Source of the DNA: DATLLN01 sp963809205
Lineage (GTDB): Bacteria > Actinomycetota > Thermoleophilia > Gaiellales > JAICJC01
Length of the DNA: 64,000 nt
Assembly: GCA_963809205.1 (NCBI GenBank)
Contig: CAWEIS010000028.1
Coordinates: forward strand, 471,376 to 535,375
Direction: 5' to 3'
Positions 8,184 to 16,283 of the stretch are shown here, one piece after another. The position numbers and the translations under genes were made by a program. How positions within the stretch are numbered: the stretch's first letter is position 1; the number at the start of each line of letters is the position of its first letter. The notes under the pieces were generated by a model that did no database searches, was not told the origin of the DNA, and was given only the letters and a program-made list of their open reading frames with translations.

Positions 8184-9064
8184 TCCAGAACCTGGGGCCG
8201 CCGACGCCGATGACGCCCGCGGTGCAGCCGAACGCCCGCTCGGCCGCGCGGCGGGAGACCCTGCGCGCGCTGCTCCGGTCGAAGAGCTTCATCATCGGCG
8301 TGATCATCGTCGGCTTCTGGGTGCTCTGCGCGATCGGCCAGGCCCGGCTGTTCCAGGATCCCTACGCGACCAGCCTGGACGTGCTCAAGCCGCCGTCCAG
8401 CGAGCACTGGTTCGGCACCGACCGCCTCGGCCGCGACGTGTTCGCCCGCGTCATCGCCGGCGCCCGGGACATCCTGATCGTCGCGCCGGCGGCGACCGTC
8501 CTGGGCACGGTGCTGGGCACGGCGCTGGGGTTGGTGATGGGCTACATGCGCGGGCTGGTCGACGACATCCTGGGGCGGATCGTCGACGCCGTGCTGGCGC
8601 TGCCGGTGATCATCGTGGCCCTGCTCGCGGTCACCGCAGTCGGCCCGTCGACGAGCACGGCGATCATCGTCATCGGCCTCGTGTTCACGCCGCTGATCGC
8701 CCGCACGGTGCGCGCCGCGGTGCTGTCGGAGCGCGAGCTGGAGTACGTGTCCGCCGCCAAGCTGCGCGGTGAGCGGGCGCCCTACATCATGTTCGTCGAG
8801 ATCCTGCCCAACGTCCTGCAGCCGGTGATCGTCGAGTTCACCGTGCGCCTGGGCTACGCGATCTTCACGATCGCCACGCTGTCGTTCCTCGGCCTCGGCA
8901 TCCAGCCGCCGTCGCCTGACTGGGGCCTTCAGGTCTCGGAGGAGTACACGTACCTGTCGGCCGGCGACTGGTGGCCGACGCTGTTCCCGGCGCTGGCGAT
9001 CGCCACGCTGGTGATCGGGATCAACCTGATCGCGGATGCGATGGCGGGGGTGTTTGACCGGTGA
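8180..9064 (+). CDS. ABC transporter permease, DppC type
   Basis: The 294-residue protein begins at a GTG overlapping the upstream stop. It has the DppC signatures: an N-terminal cytoplasmic stretch, one membrane helix, then SEHWFGTDRLGRDVFARVIAGAR, and an EAA loop near residue 190 (YVSAAKLRGERAPYIMFVEI). It ends in FLGLGIQPPSPDWG, a hallmark of this subfamily. It pairs with the DppB-type protein in the import channel and overlaps the following ATPase gene by four bases. Confidence 0.92.
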   Translation: MIQNLGPPTPMTPAVQPNARSAARRETLRALLRSKSFIIGVIIVGFWVLCAIGQARLFQDPYATSLDVLKPPSSEHWFGTDRLGRDVFARVIAGARDILIVAPAATVLGTVLGTALGLVMGYMRGLVDDILGRIVDAVLALPVIIVALLAVTAVGPSTSTAIIVIGLVFTPLIARTVRAAVLSERELEYVSAAKLRGERAPYIMFVEILPNVLQPVIVEFTVRLGYAIFTIATLSFLGLGIQPPSPDWGLQVSEEYTYLSAGDWWPTLFPALAIATLVIGINLIADAMAGVFDR

Positions 9065-11091
9065 GCGCGACGGCCAGAGCCCACGCCCTCGAGGTGCGCG
9101 ACCTCGACGTCGCCTACCGCGTGCGCGGCGTCGACCGCCAGGTGCTGCGGTCGCTCAGCTTCACTGTCGAGGCCGGCAGGTCGTACGGCCTGGTCGGCGA
9201 GTCAGGGTGCGGCAAGTCGACCGCTGCGCTGGCCGCCGTCCGCTACCTGCCGCGCAACGGCAAGGTGTCCGCCGGCTCGGTCAGCGTTGCCGGAGCCGAC
9301 ATGCTCGCGATGTCCGGCGACGATCTCCACCGCACCCGGGCGGGCGCCGTCTCGATGGTCTACCAGGATCCCGGCAAGGCGCTCAACCCCTCGATCCGCG
9401 TGGGCCGCCAGGTCGCCGAGGTGTTCGAGGTGGGCGGAGCCTCCAAGGACGACTCGCGGGAGCGGGCGCAGGCGATGTTGGCCAAGGTGCAGATCGCCGA
9501 CCCGTCCAGCGTTATGGAGCGCTATCCCCACCAGCTGTCGGGCGGCATGCAGCAGCGGATCGTGATCGCCATGGCGCTGGCCCCCAACCCGGCGCTGCTG
9601 ATCCTTGACGAGCCGACTACCGGCCTGGACGCGACCGTCGAAGCCGAGGTGCTCGAGCTGGTGGCCGGCCTGCGCACCGAGTTCGAGAGCTCCGTCCTGT
9701 TCATCAGCCACAACCTGGCGGTGATCGCCAAGATGTGCGACACGGTGGGCGTGCTCTACGCGGGCAAGCTGGTCGAGGAAGGGCCTGCGCGCCAGGTGTT
9801 CGACGATCCTCGGCACCCGTACACTGTGGGGCTGTTGCGCTGTATCCCGAAGGGCGGCCAGCGCAAGGACAAGCACCGCCTCGACACGATCCCTGGCTTC
9901 CTGCCTGAGCTGGGCGCCGACATGCCGGGCTGCGTGTTCGCCGATCGCTGCGCGCTGGCCGAGGACAAGTGTCGCACCGAGCCGCCGCCGTTATACGACG
10001 TGGGACCCGGCCGCGGCAGCCGCTGCCACTTCCACGAGCGCGCGCAGACGCTGCCCCGTGAGGAGGCGCACGAGATGCCGATGCCGCCGGTGCGCGAGGA
10101 GGGCGAGCCGCTGCTCCGCGCCGACGCGCTGGCGAAGACGTTCCACCAGTCGGGCCAGGACGTGCACGCGCTGGCCGGCGTTTCCGCCGAGATCTGGCCG
10201 GGAGAGACGCTGGGCCTGGTCGGCGAATCGGGCAGTGGCAAGACCACGCTCGCCCGGGTGCTGCTGGGCATCACGCCGCGGGACGAGGGAGGCGTGCTCG
10301 AGCTCGACGGGCTGCACCTGCCGCCGACCACCGGCAAGCGGTCCACGGAGCAGGTGCGCGCGATCCAGATCGTGTTCCAGAACCCGGACTCGGCGCTCAA
10401 CCGCCGGCACTCCGTGCGGATGATCGTCGGCCGCGCCCTGACCAAGCTGGCGGGACTGTCCGGTCAGGCGCGCGAGGAGAAGCTGCTCGACCTCACCCGG
10501 TCGGTGAAGCTGAACGACCGCTTCCTGGCGGTGCGGCCGTCGGCGCTGTCGGGCGGGCTCAAGCAGCGCGTCGCCATCGCCCGTGCCTTCGCAGGCAACC
10601 CCAGGCTGGTGGTCTGCGACGAGCCGACGTCGGCGCTCGACGTCTCGGTGCAGGCGGCGATCCTCAACCTGCTGGCCGAGCTGCAGCGCGACGAGCGGAC
10701 GGCGTACCTGTTCATCTCGCACGACCTCGGCGTCGTCCGCTACCTGTCCGACCGGATCGCCGTGCTGTACCTGGGACGGCTGATGGAGCTGGGACCGGCG
10801 GAGCGAGTCTTCTCGGGTCCCCACCACCCGTACACCGAGGCGCTGCTCTCGGCCGTGCCGACGATCGAGGGCGCCGAGCGGCCGCGGATCAAGCTGCAGG
10901 GTGAGATCCCCAGCGCCGCGAACCCGCCGTCGGGCTGCGTCTTCCAGACGCGCTGTCCGCGCAAGCTGGGTGAGATCTGCGAGACGACGGAGCCGCCGCT
11001 GGCCGAGGCCGAGCCGGGGCACATGATGCGCTGCCACATCCCGATCGACGACCTCAAGCGGATGCAGTCCGAGGAGGCGGTCGAGGCGTGA
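9061..11091 (+). CDS. Fused double ATPase of peptide-type ABC importer (DppD-DppF fusion)
   Basis: The 676-residue protein contains two complete ABC cassettes. The first has Walker A GESGCGKST (about residue 47), signature LSGGMQQRI and Walker B LLILDEPTTG. The second has GESGSGKTT (about residue 385), LSGGLKQRV and LVVCDEPTSA. Each is followed by the oligopeptide-transporter C-terminal extension with clustered cysteines (GCVFADRCALAEDKC and GCVFQTRCPRKLGEIC). Fusion of the two ATPases into one chain is common in actinobacteria. The start is a GTG overlapping the upstream stop. It overlaps the next gene by four bases, which ties transport to the downstream enzymes. Confidence 0.93.
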   Translation: MSATARAHALEVRDLDVAYRVRGVDRQVLRSLSFTVEAGRSYGLVGESGCGKSTAALAAVRYLPRNGKVSAGSVSVAGADMLAMSGDDLHRTRAGAVSMVYQDPGKALNPSIRVGRQVAEVFEVGGASKDDSRERAQAMLAKVQIADPSSVMERYPHQLSGGMQQRIVIAMALAPNPALLILDEPTTGLDATVEAEVLELVAGLRTEFESSVLFISHNLAVIAKMCDTVGVLYAGKLVEEGPARQVFDDPRHPYTVGLLRCIPKGGQRKDKHRLDTIPGFLPELGADMPGCVFADRCALAEDKCRTEPPPLYDVGPGRGSRCHFHERAQTLPREEAHEMPMPPVREEGEPLLRADALAKTFHQSGQDVHALAGVSAEIWPGETLGLVGESGSGKTTLARVLLGITPRDEGGVLELDGLHLPPTTGKRSTEQVRAIQIVFQNPDSALNRRHSVRMIVGRALTKLAGLSGQAREEKLLDLTRSVKLNDRFLAVRPSALSGGLKQRVAIARAFAGNPRLVVCDEPTSALDVSVQAAILNLLAELQRDERTAYLFISHDLGVVRYLSDRIAVLYLGRLMELGPAERVFSGPHHPYTEALLSAVPTIEGAERPRIKLQGEIPSAANPPSGCVFQTRCPRKLGEICETTEPPLAEAEPGHMMRCHIPIDDLKRMQSEEAVEA

Positions 11092-12206
11092 TCACCCGCG
11101 CGGCCGTGCTCGAGCGGGTCGGCGCGCGGCTTGAGGTCACGGAGCTCGAGCTCGCACCGCCGGGCCTGGGCGAGGTGCTCGTGCGGCTCCACGCGAGCGG
11201 CGTCTGCCACTCCGACCAGAACGCCATCGACGGCACGGCGGAGACGCCCTGCCCTGCGGTGCTGGGCCACGAGGGCGGCGGCGTGGTGGCCGCCGTCGGG
11301 CTGGGCGTCACCCGTATCGCCGAGGGCGCCCACGTCGCCCTGTCCTGGGCGCCGGCCTGCGGTCACTGCGCCGAGTGCCTGGACGACCTACCGCACCTGT
11401 GCGGCACCGCGTGGCCGATGATGGCCCAGGGCACGCTGATGGACGGCACGAGCCGGCTCTCGCGGGGCGGCGACGTCGTGCACCACTACTCGTTCCTGTC
11501 GACGTTCGCCGAGCACGCGGTCGTGCCCGAGGCGTCGTGCGTTGTCATCCCCGACGACGTGCCGCTGGAGATCGCAGGGCTGGTCGGGTGCGCGGTGACC
11601 ACCGGCATCTGCGCGGTCTGGCGGAGCGCCGAGGTGCGGCCCGGTCAGCGGGCCGCGGTGATCGGCTGCGGCGGAGTCGGGATCTCGGCGGTGATCGGCA
11701 TGGCGGCGGTGGGCGCGGCGCCGATCGTGGCGGTCGACGTGGACGACGCGAAGCTGGAGGCGGCCCTCTCGCTGGGCGCGACGGACGCGGTGCGCTGGGC
11801 CGGCTCGCCGGAGGCGACGGCGGAGGAGGTGCAGCGGACGACCGGCGGCGGCGTGGACGTCGCGGTTGAGGCCACCGGCCGCAGCGAGGCGATGCTGACC
11901 GCCTTCCTCTCCACCCGGCGCCGGGGCACCGCAGTCTTCATCGGGATCCCCCGCGCCGACGCGGTCGTGCCGCTGCCGGCGCTCTCGATCCCGCGCATGG
12001 AGCGGCGCGTGATCGGCGCGCTCTACGGGTCGGCGCGTCCCGACCGGGACTTCCTGGTGATCCTCGACCAGTACCGCCGCGGCCGGCTGCCGCTCGACCG
12101 GCTGGTGTCGCACCGGCTGCCGCTCGACGAGATCGAGCGGGCGTTCGAGCTGCTGCGCAGCGGATCGTCGCTGCGGACGGTGCTCGACCTGACGGAGGCA
12201 GCGTGA
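11088..12206 (+). CDS. Zinc-dependent MDR alcohol dehydrogenase (first copy)
   Basis: The 372-residue enzyme carries the catalytic-zinc region GVCHSDQNAIDG and GHEGGGVV, the four-cysteine structural zinc lobe ACGHCAECLDDLPHLC, and a Rossmann motif VIGCGGVGISAVIGMAA. This is the class I/III alcohol dehydrogenase plan, closest in style to NAD-bound or NDMA-type actinobacterial enzymes. It would oxidise a primary alcohol or a hemiacetal/formaldehyde adduct; which one is not visible. It is GTG-started and overlaps both neighbours by four bases, directly before the Fae homologue. A second paralogue lies in the same operon at 13842-14978. Confidence 0.9.
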   Translation: MITRAAVLERVGARLEVTELELAPPGLGEVLVRLHASGVCHSDQNAIDGTAETPCPAVLGHEGGGVVAAVGLGVTRIAEGAHVALSWAPACGHCAECLDDLPHLCGTAWPMMAQGTLMDGTSRLSRGGDVVHHYSFLSTFAEHAVVPEASCVVIPDDVPLEIAGLVGCAVTTGICAVWRSAEVRPGQRAAVIGCGGVGISAVIGMAAVGAAPIVAVDVDDAKLEAALSLGATDAVRWAGSPEATAEEVQRTTGGGVDVAVEATGRSEAMLTAFLSTRRRGTAVFIGIPRADAVVPLPALSIPRMERRVIGALYGSARPDRDFLVILDQYRRGRLPLDRLVSHRLPLDEIERAFELLRSGSSLRTVLDLTEAA

Positions 12207-12730
12207 CGCTCGACCTGGAAGCGATCGACGGCTGCGTCGGCGAGGCATGGTCGGGCGACGTGCCGGACGGCAGCCATATCAACGTGGTGCTGGCCCGTCG
12301 TGGCTCAGCGACCGCGGCCGCGGCGGTGACGGCGCTGGCCCAGCCGCGGCCGGGGCACGCGCCGCTCGTTGTCTGTCTGGGCGCGGGAAACGCCGTGCGG
12401 CCGGTGACGATCATGACCAACAAGGCTCCGGCGACCGAGCAGCTGCACGCGCTGATCACCTGGGGCGCGGCGCAGCTTGGCGTCGGCCAGGGCGTGATGG
12501 ACGCGGTCGCCGACGGCACCCTGCCCGCGGAGCAGGCAGGCGAGCTGGTACTGCTGGTCGCCGCGTGGGTCGATCCCGACACAACGGACGAGACAGCGGT
12601 GCGCCTGGCGAACCGCGATGCGACGTACCGGGCGATCCTCGACGCCCTCGAGACCGACCGGGTGGCGCGCGTCCAGGAGCTGGTCGACCTGCGCGACGGC
12701 GCGCGCAACGCCTTCTACAGCGGCGAGTGA
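12203..12730 (+). CDS. Formaldehyde-activating enzyme (Fae) family protein
   Basis: The 175-residue protein follows the Fae pattern along its length. It has VGEAWSGD, then H25 in the SHINVV strand where Fae has its catalytic His (HID), RRGS at 32-35, RPVTIMTNKAP with Lys74, WGAAQ with Gln91, and VADGTLPAEQAGELVLLV. Fae condenses formaldehyde with tetrahydromethanopterin to give methylene-H4MPT. The Asp after the catalytic His is replaced by Asn27 here, and the pterin-binding stretch is divergent, so the acceptor may differ. No H4MPT-pathway gene is nearby. It lies between an alcohol dehydrogenase and an enolase-superfamily gene with overlapping stops and starts. Formaldehyde capture from the operon's substrate is my inference. 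Confidence 0.8.
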   Translation: MTLDLEAIDGCVGEAWSGDVPDGSHINVVLARRGSATAAAAVTALAQPRPGHAPLVVCLGAGNAVRPVTIMTNKAPATEQLHALITWGAAQLGVGQGVMDAVADGTLPAEQAGELVLLVAAWVDPDTTDETAVRLANRDATYRAILDALETDRVARVQELVDLRDGARNAFYSGE

Positions 12731-13845
12731 TGGTGCGGATCAGCTCGGTTGAGACCCGCACCTACCGCTATCCGCTGGATCCGCCGTTCGTGGCGGCGTG
12801 GGATCCCGTCCCGCGTGCCGTGCAGGAGGCGACGCTCGTCGTTGTCCACTCGGACGAAGGCGAGGTCGGCTACGCGAGCGGCGGCGACGGGCTGCCCGAC
12901 GCGGCGCTGCTCGACCGGCTGCTGCGCGGCGTCGACCCCGAGGACGCCGCGCATGTCTACGGCATCTGCGAGACGGTCGACTTCCACGGCGGGCGGCCGT
13001 GGGCGGTCGAGATCGCGTGCTGGGATCTGGTCGGACGCGCGCTGGGCGAGCCGCTGTGGAAGCTGCTCGGCGGCCGGCGCGAGCGGCTCACCGCGTACGC
13101 CTCCACCGGCGAGCTGCTGGCGCCGGCCGAGCGGGCCGAGCGGGCGGTGCAGCTGACCGGCGGCGGTGTGAAGGCGATCAAGCTGCGCTTCCACCACGAC
13201 GACTGGCGCACCGACATGGCGACGGTGGCGGCCGTGCGCGACGCGGTCGGCGCGGAGGTCGAGCTGATGGTCGACGCCAACCAGGGCTGGCGGATGCCGG
13301 GCGACCTGACACCGCGCTGGGATGTCGAGACCGCGGCCGCGTGCGCCAGCGCGCTCGAGGAGTACGACGTGCACTGGCTCGAGGAGCCGCTGCCCACCGA
13401 CGATCCCGAGGCGTACCGGGCGCTGGGCGAGCGGACGGAGATTCGGCTGGCGGCCGGCGAGATGGTGCGCACCGCGGGCGAGGCCCACGACCTGGTGGTC
13501 CGCGGCGAGATCGACGTGCTGCAGTGCGACGTGCTGTTCTGCGGCGGGTTCACCGGCACCCGCCGGCTGGCGGAGGTGGCCGAGGAGCGCGGCGCCGCCT
13601 GGTCGCCGCACACGTGGTCGAACGGCTACGGGCTGGTCGCGAACCTGCACGCGGCCTGCGCATTCTCCGCCTACGACTACGTCGAGGTGCCGTTCGATCC
13701 ACCTGCGTGGTCGGCCGAGCGGCGGGACTGGCTGCTGCCCGCGCCGGTCGAGATCGCCGCGGACGGCACCATCGCGCCACCGGACGGCCCCGGCCTGGGC
13801 GTTGAGCCCGACCTGGATGCCCTGGAACGGTGGCGAGTGGCATGA
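12730..13845 (+). CDS. Mandelate racemase/muconate lactonizing enzyme family (enolase superfamily) protein
   Basis: The 371-residue protein has the N-terminal capping domain and a TIM barrel with superfamily catalytic elements. These are KAIKLRF (the KxK base, about residue 155), the metal ligands VDANQGW (Asp), WLEEPL (Glu) and LAAGE (Glu), and His in WSPHTWSNG. The His/KxK pair resembles mandelate racemase and sugar-acid dehydratases, so dehydration or epimerisation of a hydroxy acid is likely, with unknown substrate. The start is ATG at 12730, sharing one base with the Fae stop (TGATG); a longer open frame upstream lies inside fae and is rejected. It overlaps the next dehydrogenase by four bases. 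Confidence 0.88.
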   Translation: MVRISSVETRTYRYPLDPPFVAAWDPVPRAVQEATLVVVHSDEGEVGYASGGDGLPDAALLDRLLRGVDPEDAAHVYGICETVDFHGGRPWAVEIACWDLVGRALGEPLWKLLGGRRERLTAYASTGELLAPAERAERAVQLTGGGVKAIKLRFHHDDWRTDMATVAAVRDAVGAEVELMVDANQGWRMPGDLTPRWDVETAAACASALEEYDVHWLEEPLPTDDPEAYRALGERTEIRLAAGEMVRTAGEAHDLVVRGEIDVLQCDVLFCGGFTGTRRLAEVAEERGAAWSPHTWSNGYGLVANLHAACAFSAYDYVEVPFDPPAWSAERRDWLLPAPVEIAADGTIAPPDGPGLGVEPDLDALERWRVA

Positions 13846-14978
13846 GCGGCCAGATCTCCGTCCGCGCCGCGGTGCTCGACCGGATGGGCGAACCTGTCCG
13901 GGTCGAGGAGCTGCGCCTGGACGCGCCGCGCGCCGGCGAGGTGCTGGTGCGCGTGGCAGCGGCGGGGGTCTGCCACTCCGACCTGCATCTGGCGGACGGC
14001 CACCTCGGCACCGATCGGCAGCCGATCGTGCTCGGCCACGAGGGCTCCGGCGTCGTCGAGCAGATCGGCGCGGGCGTCACCACGGTCGCCGCGGGCGACC
14101 GCGTCGCGCTCTGCTTCGTCCCCGCCTGCGGCAGCTGCCCGCGGTGCCTGGCCGGGCAGACGAACCTGTGCCACGCCGCGGCGGCGAGCACCTCGGCCGG
14201 CGAGCTGCCGGCCGGCGGCACCCGCCTGCACCGGGTGGACGGTTCGGACGTCAAGCACTTCCTCAACCTGGCGTGCTTCGCCGAGCGGTGCGTGGTCGAC
14301 GCCCGCTCGATCGTGCCGGTGCCCGACGACCTGCCGCTGTGGGAGGCGGCGCTGGTCGGCTGCAGCGTGATGACCGGGGTCGGCGCCGTGCGCAACGCAG
14401 CCGGTGTCAAGGTTGGCGACACCGTTGCCGTGATCGGCTGCGGCGGCGTGGGCGTGCAGGCGGTGTCCGCGGCATCGCTCGCCGGCGCCTCCAGGGTGAT
14501 CGCAATCGACCTCGACCCGGCGAAGCTCGAGCTCGCCCGCAGCCACGGCGCCACGGACGTCGTCCAGGCATCCGACCGGGCGGTGCACGACGTGCGGGCT
14601 CTCACCGGCGGAGGCGCCGACCACGCGATCGAGGTCGTCGGCCGGCCGGAGACGATCCGCCAGGCGTTCGCGATGATCCGCGAGGGCGGCACCGCGGTCG
14701 TGGTCGGCATCGCGCCGCGGGGCGTCGACGTGCCGATCCCCGCGCTCGACTTGATCAGTGACAAGACGCTCCGCGGCTGCTTCTACGGATCGGGCAACGT
14801 GCTCGCCGAGATGCCGGCCGTGGTCGGGATGGTCGCGTCCGGCAGGCTGCGGGTGAGCGACGTGGTCTCCGACGTGATCGCGCTCGACGGGATCGAGGAG
14901 GCGTTCCAGCGGCTGCGCGACGGCCGCGGCGCACGCTCGCTGGTGGTGCTCGACGAGCAGGCGGCGGGCGGCCCGTGA
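13842..14978 (+). CDS. Zinc-dependent MDR alcohol dehydrogenase (second copy)
   Basis: The 378-residue enzyme resembles the product at 11088: GVCHSDLHLADGH, GHEGSGVVEQIG, the structural zinc cysteines ACGSCPRCLAGQTNLC, and VIGCGGVGVQAVSAASLAGA. The ATG at 13842 overlaps the preceding stop as ATGA and is preferred over a GTG four codons upstream. Two related but distinct dehydrogenases in one operon suggest either two consecutive alcohol oxidations or a hetero-oligomer. This is inference. Confidence 0.9.
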   Translation: MSGQISVRAAVLDRMGEPVRVEELRLDAPRAGEVLVRVAAAGVCHSDLHLADGHLGTDRQPIVLGHEGSGVVEQIGAGVTTVAAGDRVALCFVPACGSCPRCLAGQTNLCHAAAASTSAGELPAGGTRLHRVDGSDVKHFLNLACFAERCVVDARSIVPVPDDLPLWEAALVGCSVMTGVGAVRNAAGVKVGDTVAVIGCGGVGVQAVSAASLAGASRVIAIDLDPAKLELARSHGATDVVQASDRAVHDVRALTGGGADHAIEVVGRPETIRQAFAMIREGGTAVVVGIAPRGVDVPIPALDLISDKTLRGCFYGSGNVLAEMPAVVGMVASGRLRVSDVVSDVIALDGIEEAFQRLRDGRGARSLVVLDEQAAGGP

Positions 14979-16066
14979 GCGCGGCGCGGATCGAGCGCGT
15001 GCGGGCGGCGCTGCGGGAGGCTGGGATCGACGCGATCATGCTCGGCCCGTCGGCCGACTTCCGGTACCTGGCCGGCTACGAGACGATGCCGATGGAGCGG
15101 CTGACGATGCTCGTGCTGCCGGCCGAGGGCGAGGCGCGGATCGTCACGCCGGCGTTCGAGGCGCCGCTGGCGCCGGCGGAGGTCGCCGACCTCGGGATCG
15201 CGATCGACCCGTGGGGCGAGACCGAGGATCCGATCGCTCGCGCGATCGATGCGGTGCCGCGCCGCGCCCGCCGGGTCGCAGCCGGCGACCAGCTGGCGGC
15301 GATGTTCCTCGTCCCGCTCCAGCAGCGGCTGCATGCCGAGTGGGTGCTCGGATCGGTGGTGATGCGGCCGTTGCGGATGGTCAAGGACGCGGACGAGGTC
15401 GCGGCGCTGGCCGAGGCCGGCGCGGCCGTCGACCGCGCAGTGTCGCGCGCGGCGGAGCTGGTGTGTCCCGGGGTCACGGAGCGCGATATCGCGGCCGCCC
15501 TCGACCGCGCGATCCGCGAGGAGGGCCACGAGCAGACCGATTTCACCGACATCGGCTCGGGGCCGAACGGTGCCTCGCCGCACCACGCGTTCAGCGACCG
15601 CGCGATCGAGCCCGGCGATCCGGTCGTGGTCGACATCGGCGGGCGGATGGCGTCGGGGTACCGCTCCGACATCACGCGGACGTTCGCCGCCGGCGATCCG
15701 GGAGGGGAGTTCCGCGAGCTGTACGCCGTGCTGGAGTGCGCGCAGGCGGCGGGGCGCGCGGCGGTGCGGCCGGGCGCGACGTGCGAGTCCGTCGACGCCG
15801 CCTGCCGCGACGTGATCGCCGAGGCCGGATTTGGTGACGCGTTCATCCACCGCACGGGACACGGCATCGGCCTGGACGTCCATGAGGATCCGTACATCGT
15901 GGAGGGCGACCGGCTGCCGCTGAAGCCGGGGATGGCGTTCTCGATCGAGCCCGGGATCTATCTGCCAGGGCGCTTCGGCGCGCGGATCGAGGACATCGTG
16001 GTGGTCACCGACGACGGCTGCCGCGAGCTGAACGCGGCCGACCGCTCGCTGGTCGGCTCTGGCTAG
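14975..16066 (+). CDS. M24 family metallopeptidase (Xaa-Pro dipeptidase-like)
   Basis: The 363-residue protein has a creatinase/prolidase N-terminal domain and a pita-bread catalytic domain with the five metal ligands. They lie in VVDIGGRMASGYRSDITRTF (two Asp), TGHGIGLDVHEDP (His), SIEPGIYLPG (Glu) and RIEDIVVV (Glu). The start is GTG at 14975, overlapping the previous stop. It is the last gene of the ABC-dehydrogenase operon. In such catabolic operons M24 proteins may hydrolyse C-N bonds of non-peptide substrates (as creatinase does) as well as Xaa-Pro peptides. Confidence 0.9.
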   Translation: MSAARIERVRAALREAGIDAIMLGPSADFRYLAGYETMPMERLTMLVLPAEGEARIVTPAFEAPLAPAEVADLGIAIDPWGETEDPIARAIDAVPRRARRVAAGDQLAAMFLVPLQQRLHAEWVLGSVVMRPLRMVKDADEVAALAEAGAAVDRAVSRAAELVCPGVTERDIAAALDRAIREEGHEQTDFTDIGSGPNGASPHHAFSDRAIEPGDPVVVDIGGRMASGYRSDITRTFAAGDPGGEFRELYAVLECAQAAGRAAVRPGATCESVDAACRDVIAEAGFGDAFIHRTGHGIGLDVHEDPYIVEGDRLPLKPGMAFSIEPGIYLPGRFGARIEDIVVVTDDGCRELNAADRSLVGSG

Positions 16067-16073
16067 CTCCCGG

Positions 16074-16262
16074 CACGGACACCGGTACCGACTCCGGCAC
16101 GGACTCCGTGTCGGTACCGGAGTCGGTGCCGGAGTACCTGTGCCGATCCCGTCGCCCGGCGCGCGGAAGCGCAACGATTCGCGCGCGCCGGGCGTTGGCC
16201 CTGGCACTGTGCCCGGCACCGAGCCCGGCACCGTGCCCGGCACGGTGCCCGGCACCACCGCG
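16074..16262 (+). repeat. Palindromic and period-12 GC repeats between operon end and metE-like gene
   Basis: After the M24 stop there is a dense set of near-palindromes built from GGTACCG/CGGTACC and ACTCCGGCAC/GTGCCGGAGT (16078-16138). It could fold into strong hairpins and end transcription of the long operon. From about 16199 to 16258 the unit GCCCGGCACCGT and close variants recur at a 12-base period about four times. The repeats are also open as a PGTV-type reading frame joined to the metE-like gene, but this is probably non-coding. Confidence 0.7.
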
Positions 16263-16283
16263 GCCGCGCTAGGCTCGGGGCCG

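Noticed and set aside
16140..16283. PGTV-repeat N-terminal extension of the MetE-like protein
   Set aside because: The 12-base repeats are palindromic intergenic DNA and family members start at the MVTAHTDVVGS position.
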